From Chlamydiales bacterium (GTDB taxonomy: Bacteria > Chlamydiota > Chlamydiia > Chlamydiales > Criblamydiaceae): 31,975 nt of DNA. The notes below the pieces were generated by a model. It made no database searches. It worked only from the letters and a program-made list of their open reading frames with translations, and had not been told where the DNA came from. Positions 1 through 8,184 of this stretch are shown in pieces (positions within the stretch are counted from its first letter, which is position 1; each line of letters opens with the position of its first letter). Location: contig JACKPN010000020.1 in the NCBI GenBank assembly GCA_024233575.1, forward strand, positions 1-31,975, given 5' to 3'. The position numbers and the translations under genes are program-made.

Positions 1-1680
1 CTCTCAGAGAAAGTGCCTGATCTGATCCTTAACTTGGACTTCCCTAAAAAGATGCGTTGGGGTGACCTGGAGATCAGCTACGCACGTCCGCTGCGCTGGA
101 TCGTCTCCCTCTTTGGCAAACACCGCGTACGCTTCACCGTCGGCGACATCACCGCTGATCGCGAATCCTACGGACACAGTCAACTGCATCCCTGGTCCTT
201 TGCTCTTCTCAAAGCGCAAGACTACCTGCCGATACTGCGTGATCACTATGTGATTGCCGATATGAAAGAGCGCAGACGCGAGATCGTCCGTCAGTTGGAC
301 GAGTTGGAACGTTCACTCGGTGCCGCGATCATCAAGCGCGATGCTGTTATCCCGCAAGTGCTCAACCTCGTCGAATGGCCGCAATGCACGGTCGGAACGT
401 TCGATAAAGCTTTTTTGAAGGCGCCGAAAGAGGTTCTCATCTCGGAAATGGTCGAGCATCAAAAATACTTCCCTGTTGCCCGCGAGGATGGTCAGCTAAA
501 GAACAGCTTTGTCATTACTGCTGATAATAAGCCGACAGAAAAGATCCGCCACGGGAATGAACGTGCGCTGACGCCGCGCCTAGCCGATGGCGTATCGCTG
601 TATGAGCTAGACCTTAGCGTTTCCCTTGAGGAGTTCAATGAGAAGCTTAAGCACGTCACCTTCCAAAAGGAATTGGGCTCCGTCTACGATAAAGTGATGC
701 GCATAAAAAAACACGCGGCCTTACTACAGAAAATGCTCAATATCAGCACTCCGGAGAACACAGAACGTGCGGCCTTATTCTGCAAGGTAGACATCCCCTC
801 AAAGATGGTCTACGAGTTCCCTGAATTACAAGGTGTCATGGGACGCTATTATGCTTTGGCAAGAGATGAAGCTCCTGAAGTGGCGCAAGCGATCGACGAA
901 CACTGGATGCCGCGAGGCGAAGATGCTCCTCTGCCCGCAACAGAAACCGGCATCATCATCAGTCTTGCCGATAAGATCGACAACCTCCTTGGCTGTTTCT
1001 GCGTCGGACTGAAACCCACATCCTCCAGCGACCCCTATGCTCTACGACGCCAGGCGTTAGGAATGATGCGGATCCTGATCGAAAACCGCCTGCACCTGCC
1101 GATCTCTAAACTGATCGGAGCTTGCTATGACAATTTCCCTGAAGAGATCAGGACAAAAAATAGCGACGCCGTTGTAGAGATCGAGGAGTTCCTTGTAAAC
1201 AGGATCAAGACGGTCTTCCAACATTATGGTGTAGCAAAAGATGAGATCGATGCAAGCCTTTCATCGGGCTTCTCCGATATCTATGACACCTTCTGCAAGG
1301 TGCAAGCCCTCCACCGGTTCCGCGAGTCCGGCGACAAATTCCCTTTGCTCTACGAGGTGTACAAGCGCGCTAAAGGGCAGGTGGACAGCTTTTCGGACAA
1401 AGCATTTTCAACAAAGCTGCTGAAGGAAAACGCAGAAGTTGCCCTCGACCAGGTGCTCAACCGCACAGAATTGCCATTCACCGAAGCGCTCAAAAGCCAT
1501 GAGTATGATCAGGCTTATGCGCTGATTGCAGAGATACAGCCGGCAATCGCCGATCTTTTTGATCAGGTCAAAGTCCTTGCCGACGATGCAGCGTTGCGCG
1601 ACAACCGTATTGCCTTGCTTCAACGTGTGTTTTCACGCTTCGACATGCTTCTGGACTTTGCTAAAATCAAAGAGAAGTAA
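1..1680 (+). CDS. glyS: Glycyl-tRNA synthetase, beta-subunit region (5' end outside window)
   Basis: The reading frame is open from the first base, so the gene begins upstream and about 559 C-terminal residues are visible. They belong to the beta part of bacterial (alpha2beta2-type) glycyl-tRNA synthetase, which binds tRNA-Gly and supports glycine charging by the alpha part. Visible family blocks are VEWPQC followed by EVLISEMVEHQKYFPV, then HGNERALTPRLADGV, FQKELGSVYDK, the HD-like block EFPELQGVMGRYYALA, and LADKIDNLLGCFCVGLKP. A C-terminal helical DALR-type anticodon-binding region follows. Chlamydiae usually carry the alpha and beta parts fused as one GlyQS chain of about 1000 residues; whether that holds here cannot be seen. 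The gene ends 3 bases before the stop of the converging DCC gene, with no room for a separate terminator. Confidence 0.93.
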   Translation, partial: LSEKVPDLILNLDFPKKMRWGDLEISYARPLRWIVSLFGKHRVRFTVGDITADRESYGHSQLHPWSFALLKAQDYLPILRDHYVIADMKERRREIVRQLDELERSLGAAIIKRDAVIPQVLNLVEWPQCTVGTFDKAFLKAPKEVLISEMVEHQKYFPVAREDGQLKNSFVITADNKPTEKIRHGNERALTPRLADGVSLYELDLSVSLEEFNEKLKHVTFQKELGSVYDKVMRIKKHAALLQKMLNISTPENTERAALFCKVDIPSKMVYEFPELQGVMGRYYALARDEAPEVAQAIDEHWMPRGEDAPLPATETGIIISLADKIDNLLGCFCVGLKPTSSSDPYALRRQALGMMRILIENRLHLPISKLIGACYDNFPEEIRTKNSDAVVEIEEFLVNRIKTVFQHYGVAKDEIDASLSSGFSDIYDTFCKVQALHRFRESGDKFPLLYEVYKRAKGQVDSFSDKAFSTKLLKENAEVALDQVLNRTELPFTEALKSHEYDQAYALIAEIQPAIADLFDQVKVLADDAALRDNRIALLQRVFSRFDMLLDFAKIKEK

Positions 1681-1683
1681 CAC

Positions 1684-2097
1684 CTAAGGGAGGAAGCGCT
1701 CTTTTTGTTCCGGGGAGGGCACGACACAGTGGTCGTTTGGAAAAAAACGTTTTCTGTTGCGTGCCACAAGTCTATATCCCCAGTCATAAAAGAACGCGGG
1801 AAGGAAAGCTCGCCAGCCTAGAAGAGTCCAAACACCGCCAAGAAGCCACATCACGCGAAAAACCGCCTTACTGTAGAGGTAGAGGCGCGGATCTTTTGAA
1901 TCGTAATTTTCGATAAGGATGACGCTATCGGCACTCTTCACATTTTCGGGAAGGTCTTTCAATAAACGACCTGCCGTTTTACCTTGGAGAGGCGCGAAAA
2001 CGAAAATCTTTTTTTTATCCTGCCGCAAAAGAAACTGAACAACCTGATCGCAAAAGCCGCACTCACCATCGTAAAAAACCAGATGCTTGCCACTCAT
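1684..2097 (-). CDS. DCC-family thiol-disulfide oxidoreductase-like protein (DUF393)
   Basis: This 137-residue protein opens with HLVFYDGECGFCDQVVQFLL, the DUF393/DCC (YuxK-like) signature: an Asp followed by a CxxC pair at Cys13 and Cys16 in a thioredoxin-like fold. Length is normal for the family. The middle holds a hydrophobic stretch around residues 85-110 (VFRVMWLLGGVW, then FLPAFFYDWGYRLVARN), typical of the family and suggesting membrane association. The precise substrate of DCC proteins is not established; a redox role is inferred from the CxxC. The start codon overlaps the dnaG stop (ATGA), so the two are probably translated from one mRNA. Confidence 0.85.
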   Translation of the reverse strand: MSGKHLVFYDGECGFCDQVVQFLLRQDKKKIFVFAPLQGKTAGRLLKDLPENVKSADSVILIENYDSKDPRLYLYSKAVFRVMWLLGGVWTLLGWRAFLPAFFYDWGYRLVARNRKRFFPNDHCVVPSPEQKERFLP

Positions 2098-3899
2098 GTT
2101 GTCGCCTCCACGCTTTCGGGAAGCTGCACGACGGGCGGCTGGCGTTTAAGGTTGTCGAACTCCTTGACAAGCTCAAGAGCTTCGTCGTCGCTGCATTGTC
2201 CTCCCTGAATTTTCATCTTGATCGCTTCGCGCTTCTCCATCCAGTTGCGGTTCAGGATTTTTTGTATCGAATCGACAAAATCCTCTGCAGCGCGATCCTT
2301 ATTCACCTTTTTCTGTAGAATCTCAGAAAGGACAAGCTGTCCTTCAGCATCGTCGAGGTGACTCACCAATGTAAGCAGGTCGCATGAATGGTGCTGTCCA
2401 TAGGTGTCCAAAAATGTGCGGTAGATATGACGGCAGACACTGACCTGCAGTGCATCGTCAGCAAGGTTAAGTTGGGCTGTTTCAATAAATTGCGGATCGG
2501 AATTCCCCATCAACAGCAGCCAACGCAAAAAGTCGCACTCGATCACACGGTTGGGATCAATGCTTTGCAGGCCGATGCTTGCCTGTTTTTTGATAAAGAC
2601 ATTCGATACATGCTCTTGTCCGACGCCGACAATATTTTCGGGAACATGCGTCAGATGCGCAAGCTTGCGCAAGCTTTCATGAACCATCAACGGATGATCC
2701 CACTGCCGGATGATAGTTGTTATCGTTTGCACCACCTCGTTCTTAGCCGCCGGAGAGTCCATATTCTTCCCTTTGGAGTGATGTTCAACAAGGAAAGTGA
2801 GATAATCAACGGTGTCGTCAAGAAGGCTGAGGAATCCTTCGGGGCCATGCTCGTTAAGGTAAGCATCGGGATCGCTGCCGTGCGGCATCTTGACAATGAG
2901 TACTTCAACGCCCTCTTTTTGAAACAAATCGCCGATCTTGCATGCTGCCTCCTCCCCTGCATCATCTGAGTCCAAAGCAAGATATACGACATTGACGCCT
3001 AGCTGAGTGAGAGCTCTTACATGCCCTTCGCCGAAAGCTGTCCCCTGTCCCGCAACCGTCATATTAATGCCGGCTTTGATAAGGCGAAGCGCATCGATCT
3101 GCCCTTCGACGACGATCGCTTTTCTCTCTTTAGCGATGCGGCGTCGGCTGAAATTTAAGCCGTAGAGCACCTGCGATTTTTTAAATAGCGGAGTTTCAGG
3201 AGTATTGACATATTTCCCGCCGAAGGTCTCTTCGCGATATTTACGGGCAGAGAAGCCGATAACGGCTCCGGAAACATTACAGATCGGAAAAGTGATGCGG
3301 TCGTAGAAAAAATCGCGGTACCCCCCTTTATCGTTGATTTTCAGGAGGCCTGCCTCGACCATTACCTCATCGCGCACGTACTTCTGATGGAGCGTCTTGC
3401 GCAAGATCCCCCCCTGCTTCGGGGCAAGTCCTACGCGGAACTGTCTGATGAAGTCAAGGTCGATTCCCCTGCCATATAAATACCGCAGCGCTTCATGTCC
3501 TTCGTCGGTATGCAGCAGCATGAAGTGAAAAAAGTCGCATGCTTGCTCAAGAGCTGTGCGCATATCCGCTTTTGCCGGCCCTTTCGACTCTTCGCTGCCT
3601 TCGACGACCTCAAGATGAACATTAAACCGCTGAGCAAGGCTTTCGACCGCTTCATGGAACGACATTTTCGAGTAGGACATTAAGAACTGGATCGCATCGC
3701 CATGAGCTCCGCACCCGAAGCAGTGGTAGTGGGTATCGCCGCGACGGATCGTAAATGACGGGGTCTTCTCATCATGGAACGGACAGCACGCTTTGTAGGC
3801 AGCACCGGCGCGTTTCATTTCAACATGCGGTGTGATCACGTCGATGAGATCGACGCGCTGGCGGAGAGTTTCCAAGCTGTCTTTACTGTAGATAGGCAT
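2094..3899 (-). CDS. dnaG: DNA primase DnaG
   Basis: DnaG makes the RNA primers for lagging-strand synthesis at the replication fork. The 601 residues show the family order. First is an N-terminal CHC2 zinc finger with ligands Cys39, His42, Cys60 and Cys63 (CCPFHDEKTPSF, then HYHCFGCG). Next comes the catalytic core with RITFPICNVSGAVIGFSAR. The TOPRIM domain follows, with acidic residues in IVVEGQIDALRLI and VYLALDSDDAGEEAA. The helical C-terminal region would bind the replicative helicase. Length matches the usual 580-650. The start gives the expected N-terminus (VDLIDVITPHVEMKRAG) but has no clear Shine-Dalgarno. Co-directional with the overlapping DCC gene; neighbourhood with glyS resembles the C. 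trachomatis arrangement as I recall it. Confidence 0.97.
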   Translation of the reverse strand: MPIYSKDSLETLRQRVDLIDVITPHVEMKRAGAAYKACCPFHDEKTPSFTIRRGDTHYHCFGCGAHGDAIQFLMSYSKMSFHEAVESLAQRFNVHLEVVEGSEESKGPAKADMRTALEQACDFFHFMLLHTDEGHEALRYLYGRGIDLDFIRQFRVGLAPKQGGILRKTLHQKYVRDEVMVEAGLLKINDKGGYRDFFYDRITFPICNVSGAVIGFSARKYREETFGGKYVNTPETPLFKKSQVLYGLNFSRRRIAKERKAIVVEGQIDALRLIKAGINMTVAGQGTAFGEGHVRALTQLGVNVVYLALDSDDAGEEAACKIGDLFQKEGVEVLIVKMPHGSDPDAYLNEHGPEGFLSLLDDTVDYLTFLVEHHSKGKNMDSPAAKNEVVQTITTIIRQWDHPLMVHESLRKLAHLTHVPENIVGVGQEHVSNVFIKKQASIGLQSIDPNRVIECDFLRWLLLMGNSDPQFIETAQLNLADDALQVSVCRHIYRTFLDTYGQHHSCDLLTLVSHLDDAEGQLVLSEILQKKVNKDRAAEDFVDSIQKILNRNWMEKREAIKMKIQGGQCSDDEALELVKEFDNLKRQPPVVQLPESVEATT

Positions 3900-4101
3900 A
3901 GAAAGTGCAAGGTGGTCAAGTTTTCACCATTCTACCTCGTTTGCCATTTATTGTCCTTCTATGAACCTGGCCCACAAAAAAAGTCTACGCGGGTTAATGA
4001 TATTGTTTTAGATATGGAAACCGTAACGAAGTTAATATGAAAAACATATTGTCAGGCCGCGGTGCCTTTTCATACGCATAGGCCACATTACTTCAATAGA
4101 A

Positions 4102-4494
4102 CTAGTTCAATGAAGAGATCGATTTCACCTGAATAATGGCATCACTCACATCGGAGGTAAAATACCACTCTTTTTTCAGAGGGTGTAGAACCTTTGAGTC
4201 ACGATACCATCGATAAAGATCGCACGCCTCACGCTTTAACCTGTTAAGCTCTTTATGTGAAGCGCAGGCTAGCATAGCGAAGACTATCGCTGCGACTTTA
4301 CAAGGATTCAACGTCAATGGATACAGAAACGTCTGATAGACAATGGTATAAGACAGGATTACTGGGATGGCGATAGCGGTTATGCTAAGCGCTATTTGAA
4401 TATTTCTTTTTTGAAGATGCTCATTGTATCTTGAAGTAAACTCGGTAAATTTTTCTTGATGACTACTGATTCTAGGATCAAAAGATTGTTTCAT
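4102..4494 (-). CDS. Short membrane protein with Inc-like bilobed hydrophobic domain
   Basis: No enzyme family is recognised. The protein (about 130 residues from the chosen start) has a polar N-terminus of about 30 residues. Two hydrophobic segments follow (IQIALSITAIAIPVILSYTI and CKVAAIVFAMLACA), separated by about 14 residues, and then a charged C-terminal tail. Two closely spaced membrane segments with a short hairpin loop are the hallmark of chlamydial inclusion-membrane (Inc) proteins, so an Inc role is possible but unproven. An upstream in-frame ATG at 4521 exists but has no Shine-Dalgarno. The tandem ATGs at 4497 and 4494 follow an ideal AGGAGG at spacings of 3 and 6 bases, and 4494 is preferred. 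That Shine-Dalgarno lies inside a strong hairpin (4499-4529). Confidence 0.65.
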   Translation of the reverse strand: MKQSFDPRISSHQEKFTEFTSRYNEHLQKRNIQIALSITAIAIPVILSYTIVYQTFLYPLTLNPCKVAAIVFAMLACASHKELNRLKREACDLYRWYRDSKVLHPLKKEWYFTSDVSDAIIQVKSISSLN

Positions 4495-4498
4495 CATA

Positions 4499-4529
4499 AA
4501 CCTCCTGAAAAACTTTTTCATCGGAGGTT
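4499..4529 (-). promoter_or_regulatory. Hairpin that buries the Shine-Dalgarno of the 4102-4494 gene
   Basis: On the minus strand AACCTCC, a two-base bulge (GA), TGAAAAA, a single G, TTTTTCA and GGAGGTT follow one another. This gives a 7-bp outer and a 7-bp inner stem (the inner stem must open a few pairs to make a loop). The 3' arm contains the AGGAGG ribosome-binding site that precedes the tandem ATGs; the 5' arm is a perfect anti-Shine-Dalgarno. The pairing is seen directly. That it controls translation (thermosensor-like or attenuator-like) is inference. The absence of a T-run after it argues against a simple terminator. Confidence 0.5.
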
Positions 4530-4557
4530 ATGAAATAAATTCTATAAGTTCAACAAC

Positions 4558-4815
4558 TTATCGGGTTAGTTCATCCCACAGCTGGTGCTGTTCTCTTCGG
4601 CTAGGCCACATTGGCTCAACAACAACTTCTTCTGTTGGCACGCAGCTTCGCTGGTATGCAGGGCAGTAGTAATAGTAGTAGCGTTGCTTACACGAGCTGC
4701 AATTCTCGTTCTGCGCGCACTCCTGCTGCTCATCTTCTTCGCAATCAGCAAAGGCGTAGACACTTAAGAAGATCCCGATCGATAACATTGTAAGAAAAAG
4801 ATGACGAAAATCCAT
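4558..4815 (-). CDS. Small secreted cysteine-rich protein
   Basis: This 85-residue product is not recognised. It starts with a clear signal peptide (MDFRHLFLTMLSIGIFL to about residue 23, ending VYAFA before DCEED). The predicted mature part is only about 62 residues with six cysteines and a tyrosine run (CKQRYYYYYC), then an acidic and proline-containing tail. An even number of cysteines in a short exported protein suggests disulfide bonds in the periplasm or outer envelope; chlamydiae are known for disulfide-linked envelopes. A strong Shine-Dalgarno (AAGGAGA, 5 bases before ATG) supports the start and the reality of the gene. It lies upstream of the Inc-like gene on the same strand, 36-63 bases away depending on the start chosen for that gene. 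Confidence 0.7.
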   Translation of the reverse strand: MDFRHLFLTMLSIGIFLSVYAFADCEEDEQQECAQNENCSSCKQRYYYYYCPAYQRSCVPTEEVVVEPMWPSRREQHQLWDELTR

Positions 4816-4853
4816 TTGACTCTCCTTGGCTTCCTTGCCTTCATCTATCTTTA

Positions 4854-4882
4854 CCTATGAACCGATGCGTTTTTGTTGGCAA
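4854..4882 (-). promoter_or_regulatory. Candidate promoter for the small cysteine-rich gene
   Basis: On the minus strand TTGCCA (5 of 6 matches to the -35 consensus) is followed after 17 bases by CATAGG, a weak -10. It sits about 40 bases upstream of the start of the 85-residue gene. The -35 and spacing are good and the -10 is poor, so this is tentative. Confidence 0.3.
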
Positions 4883-4980
4883 CACCCAATTCAACTAGGG
4901 TGCGCGTGCCACAATGCAAAGGTCTTGCGTCTTTGTCGATGCTGCTGTTAGTATGTTTGTTTTGACTCTGGACGTCTACG

Positions 4981-7161
4981 ATGGAACAGATTGTCGGCTA
5001 TATCGAAAGAATCACCTTTCATAATCCTGAAAACGGCTATACCGTTGCAAAACTGAAACCGCGCAACCAGGCGACACTGGTCTGCATCGTCGGCAGCATG
5101 CCGTCGGTTCAGCCGGGAGAAACAGTCCGCTGCTGTGGTAATTGGAAACAACACCTCACCCATGGCCGCCAATTCGAGGTGGAAAAGTACCAGATCGAGG
5201 CTCCGGCGGATGTCGAAGGGATCAGGAAATATTTGGGTTCAGGCTTAATCGCCGGCATCGGCCCCGTCTATGCCCAACGCATCGTTGATACTTTCGGAGA
5301 GGATACTCTCAATATTATCGACAGCGACCCATCACGGCTGAAAGAGGTCGAAGGCATCGGAAAAAAACGCCTGGAAATGATTATCGGCTGCTGGCAAGAC
5401 CAACGCGGCATCCGCGAGGTGATGATCTTTTTACAATCGCATGGCGTTAGCAGCACATACGCTCAAAAGATCTACAAAGTTTACGGCCCCCAGACCATCT
5501 CCCGTCTCAAGGAAAATCCTTACCGCCTAGCACGCGACATCTTCGGCATCGGCTTCCGCTCCGCCGATAAGGTCGCATTAGAAATGGACATCGCCAAAGA
5601 ATCGCCAAAGCGTATCGATGCCGGCGTCGAATATGTCCTGCAGGAACTTTCGAATGACGGCCACACCTGCTACCCTGTTCCGGTATTTCTTGATGCCGCG
5701 GAGCAAATACTTGAAGTCAACCGACTTTTAATCGAAGAGCGTCTCGCTGCTCTCGTTGAAGAGAAACGGATAGCTCTCGACAAACTCGTTGCCAGCGGCA
5801 CGGTAGACGATTTTATTTGGATTCGCGCTCTCTACCTATCGGAAAAAGGCATCGGTCATGAGGTTCGTCGTCTGATCCGATCTCCGTGTTACCTGCGGGA
5901 AATCGATGCAAAAAAAGCGATTGATTGGGTACAGGAAAAGCTTAACATTGAGCTGGCGCCGAAACAGAAAGATGCCGTTGTCCGTGCCGTTACCGACAAG
6001 ATGCACATCATTACCGGCGGTCCCGGAACCGGAAAGAGCACGATCACCAATGCGATCCTGGCAATTACGCGCAAGTTAACGAACAAGATTCTCTTGGCTG
6101 CGCCAACCGGGAGAGCGGCGAAGCGGATGAGCGAGATCACCGGTCATCAGGCATCGACGATACACAGTTTGTTGGAATTCGACTTCAAAACTTTCGGCTT
6201 CAAACGCAAGCGTGAAAACCCGTTGGATTGCGACCTGCTGATCATCGACGAAGCCAGCATGATCGACACCTCACTGATGTACAGTCTGCTCAAAGCTATT
6301 CCCAGCCATGCCCGTCTGATCCTTGTGGGAGACATCTACCAACTGCCCAGTGTAGGTCCGGGAAACGTTTTAAAAGATATGATCGCCTCACGTTGTGTTC
6401 CGGTGACAATGCTGACGGAGATTTTCCGCCAAGCTGAAGGGTCGCAGATCGTTGTCAATGCTCATAGGATCAACGCCGGGAAAATGCCGCATACCAGTAA
6501 TTTGAGCGACGGCGACTTTTTCTTTATCCAAAGTTACACCCCCGAAGATATCCTTAAAGAGGTGATCTCTCTAGTGAAACAGAGACTGATCAAGAAATAT
6601 GGATTCAATCCCAAAGAAGATATCCAAGTGCTGGCGCCCATGAAAAAAGGGCTGATCGGCATCGACAATCTCAACATCATCCTGCAGGAAGAGCTCAATC
6701 CGCAGAAAGAACATCTTTTCCGTTCGGGAAAGAAGCTGCAAGTCGGTGATAAGGTGATGCAGATCCGCAATAACTATCGCAAAGAAGTGTATAACGGCGA
6801 TATCGGCTATATTCAACGCATCGACAACCAGGATCAAAAGGTTGTCGTTGCGATGATGGACAAAGAAGTCCTCTACGACTTCGCTGAGCTTGACGAACTT
6901 GTCCTTGCCTACGCAGTAAGCATTCATAAATATCAAGGAAGTGAAACGCCCTGCGTGATCATACCTGTGCATACGACACATTTCAAGCTGCTCCACCGCA
7001 ATCTTCTGTACACCGGAGTCACCCGCGGCAAGAAGCTCGTCATCCTTGTTGGAACAAAAAAAGCGCTGGCTATAGCTGTCAATAACGACGAAGTGAAAAG
7101 CCGCTACACTGGACTGCAAGAAGCATTATTTGAAGGCAACACACAAACATTGGTAATCTAA
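4981..7161 (+). CDS. recD2: RecD2-type DNA helicase
   Basis: A 726-residue SF1B helicase, the RecD2 (RecBC-independent, YrrC-like) form, which unwinds DNA 5' to 3' in repair. It begins with the RecD2 N-terminal OB-like domain (VGYIERITFHNPENGYTVAKL), then a helix-hairpin-helix region (VEGIGKKRLEMIIG; DIFGIGFRSADKVA). The motor motifs follow in order: Walker A GGPGTGKST at about residues 346-354, LLIIDEASMID (motif II), LILVGDIYQLPSVGPGNVL (motif III), LTEIFRQAEGS (motif IV), SIHKYQGSE (motif V) and LLYTGVTRGKK (motif VI). Length equals the usual 720-800. The upstream region has no strong Shine-Dalgarno. The stop overlaps the next ATG by one base (TAATG), making it first in a recD2-pld-dapB-dapA operon. 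Confidence 0.95.
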   Translation: MEQIVGYIERITFHNPENGYTVAKLKPRNQATLVCIVGSMPSVQPGETVRCCGNWKQHLTHGRQFEVEKYQIEAPADVEGIRKYLGSGLIAGIGPVYAQRIVDTFGEDTLNIIDSDPSRLKEVEGIGKKRLEMIIGCWQDQRGIREVMIFLQSHGVSSTYAQKIYKVYGPQTISRLKENPYRLARDIFGIGFRSADKVALEMDIAKESPKRIDAGVEYVLQELSNDGHTCYPVPVFLDAAEQILEVNRLLIEERLAALVEEKRIALDKLVASGTVDDFIWIRALYLSEKGIGHEVRRLIRSPCYLREIDAKKAIDWVQEKLNIELAPKQKDAVVRAVTDKMHIITGGPGTGKSTITNAILAITRKLTNKILLAAPTGRAAKRMSEITGHQASTIHSLLEFDFKTFGFKRKRENPLDCDLLIIDEASMIDTSLMYSLLKAIPSHARLILVGDIYQLPSVGPGNVLKDMIASRCVPVTMLTEIFRQAEGSQIVVNAHRINAGKMPHTSNLSDGDFFFIQSYTPEDILKEVISLVKQRLIKKYGFNPKEDIQVLAPMKKGLIGIDNLNIILQEELNPQKEHLFRSGKKLQVGDKVMQIRNNYRKEVYNGDIGYIQRIDNQDQKVVVAMMDKEVLYDFAELDELVLAYAVSIHKYQGSETPCVIIPVHTTHFKLLHRNLLYTGVTRGKKLVILVGTKKALAIAVNNDEVKSRYTGLQEALFEGNTQTLVI

Positions 7162-8174
7162 TGGTAAAAAAACTCCTTCATCCGAAAGCCGTCTTTTTCT
7201 TTACCCTGACAGTCGCCGTGTCACTATTCTGCTGGGCGACCTTTCGCATCAGCTATGTGCCGATGCCGCGATCGGGAGAAGGCGCCTTGATCTATGTCAA
7301 CCACGCCGGCGACGACCTGCGGATGACCGTCACTAAAGCAATCGACCAAGCAAAAAAATCGGTTACGCTGATCATCTACACCCTTACAGATCCACAAATC
7401 ATCAACACCCTCAATGAGAAGGCGCGCAACGGTGTCGCCGTTACGGTGATCTATGACAAGAAAGGATCGCGCAAAATCTTCCATAAGCTGGACAGCAAGG
7501 TCCACGCCGTTCCGGTGCGCGGCAAAGGTTTGATGCATCAGAAGCTGCTGGTGATTGATGAAGAACAGGTATGGATCGGATCTGCCAACATGACATCGCA
7601 GTCGTTGCGGATGCATGAGAATCTAATGATCGGGATGCACAGTCCTACGATAGCGAAAACGATTCTCAATAAAGCGAATAGTCACATGCGCGTGGGGCTG
7701 AAGCAAGCAATCAACCCTAGTCATGTGTCTATCGGAAACCAGGAAAGCGAGTTGCTTTTCCTTCCTGACGATCCGCTTGCTGTAGAAAAGATCACAAATA
7801 TGATCGAAAGTGCCAAGAAAAGTATTCGCATCGCGATGTTCACCTGGACCCGTCCCGACTTCGCTCAAGCTGCCGCCAAAGCTAAAGAGCGTGGCGTTAC
7901 CGTTGAGGTTGTCGTCGACAGCAACTCCGGCAACGGCGTTGGAGCAAAAGTTGTCAGCTACCTCCGCAGGCATGGCATTCCTGTGCATCTTAGCGAAGGA
8001 GCTTCCTTACTTCATCACAAATTGATGCTCATCGACGACGAGACCCTTGTTACCGGCTCTGCCAACTGGACCAAGGCGGCATTTACCCAAAATGACGATT
8101 GCATTATCATCCTGAAAAACTTGACCAGCGCACAAAAACAGAAGCTCGACACGATGTGGTTGTCGATGAAATAG
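7161..8174 (+). CDS. Membrane-anchored phospholipase-D-superfamily protein
   Basis: A 337-residue protein with two complete HxKxxxxD motifs. The first has His126, Lys128 and Asp133, followed by IGSANMT; the second has His285, Lys287 and Asp292, followed by TGSANWT. Together these make one phosphodiesterase active site of the PLD superfamily. A single hydrophobic segment (residues about 10-28) can act as an uncleaved signal anchor or signal peptide, placing the catalytic part outside the cytoplasm. Substrates in this family range from phospholipids to DNA; the sequence alone does not choose. Chlamydiae commonly carry several PLD-like proteins, some linked to lipid acquisition. Translation is coupled to recD2 by the one-base overlap, and dapB follows after 10 bases. 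Confidence 0.9.
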   Translation: MVKKLLHPKAVFFFTLTVAVSLFCWATFRISYVPMPRSGEGALIYVNHAGDDLRMTVTKAIDQAKKSVTLIIYTLTDPQIINTLNEKARNGVAVTVIYDKKGSRKIFHKLDSKVHAVPVRGKGLMHQKLLVIDEEQVWIGSANMTSQSLRMHENLMIGMHSPTIAKTILNKANSHMRVGLKQAINPSHVSIGNQESELLFLPDDPLAVEKITNMIESAKKSIRIAMFTWTRPDFAQAAAKAKERGVTVEVVVDSNSGNGVGAKVVSYLRRHGIPVHLSEGASLLHHKLMLIDDETLVTGSANWTKAAFTQNDDCIIILKNLTSAQKQKLDTMWLSMK

Positions 8175-8184
8175 GAATATTGCC

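Noticed and set aside
2388..2969. 193-codon open frame on the plus strand opposite dnaG
   Set aside because: It lies fully within dnaG, whose motifs are intact; composition is that of an antisense shadow.
4034..4050. AATATG-A5-CATATT inverted repeat upstream of dnaG
   Set aside because: Short A+T-only stem with no terminator tail or promoter context; likely chance.
4878..4910. Hairpin (CACCC with GGGTG plus outer GGCA with TGCC) between the divergent cysteine-rich gene and recD2
   Set aside because: No T-run or known riboswitch pattern follows; it could be chance and supports no specific claim.
6571..7119. 182-codon open frame on the minus strand opposite recD2
   Set aside because: It mirrors the well-conserved recD2 motor region, has no ribosome-binding site and no recognisable protein features.
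7224..7988. Two antisense open frames opposite the PLD-like gene
   Set aside because: The plus-strand gene has both HKD motifs and a clear operon position; the antisense frames show no domains.
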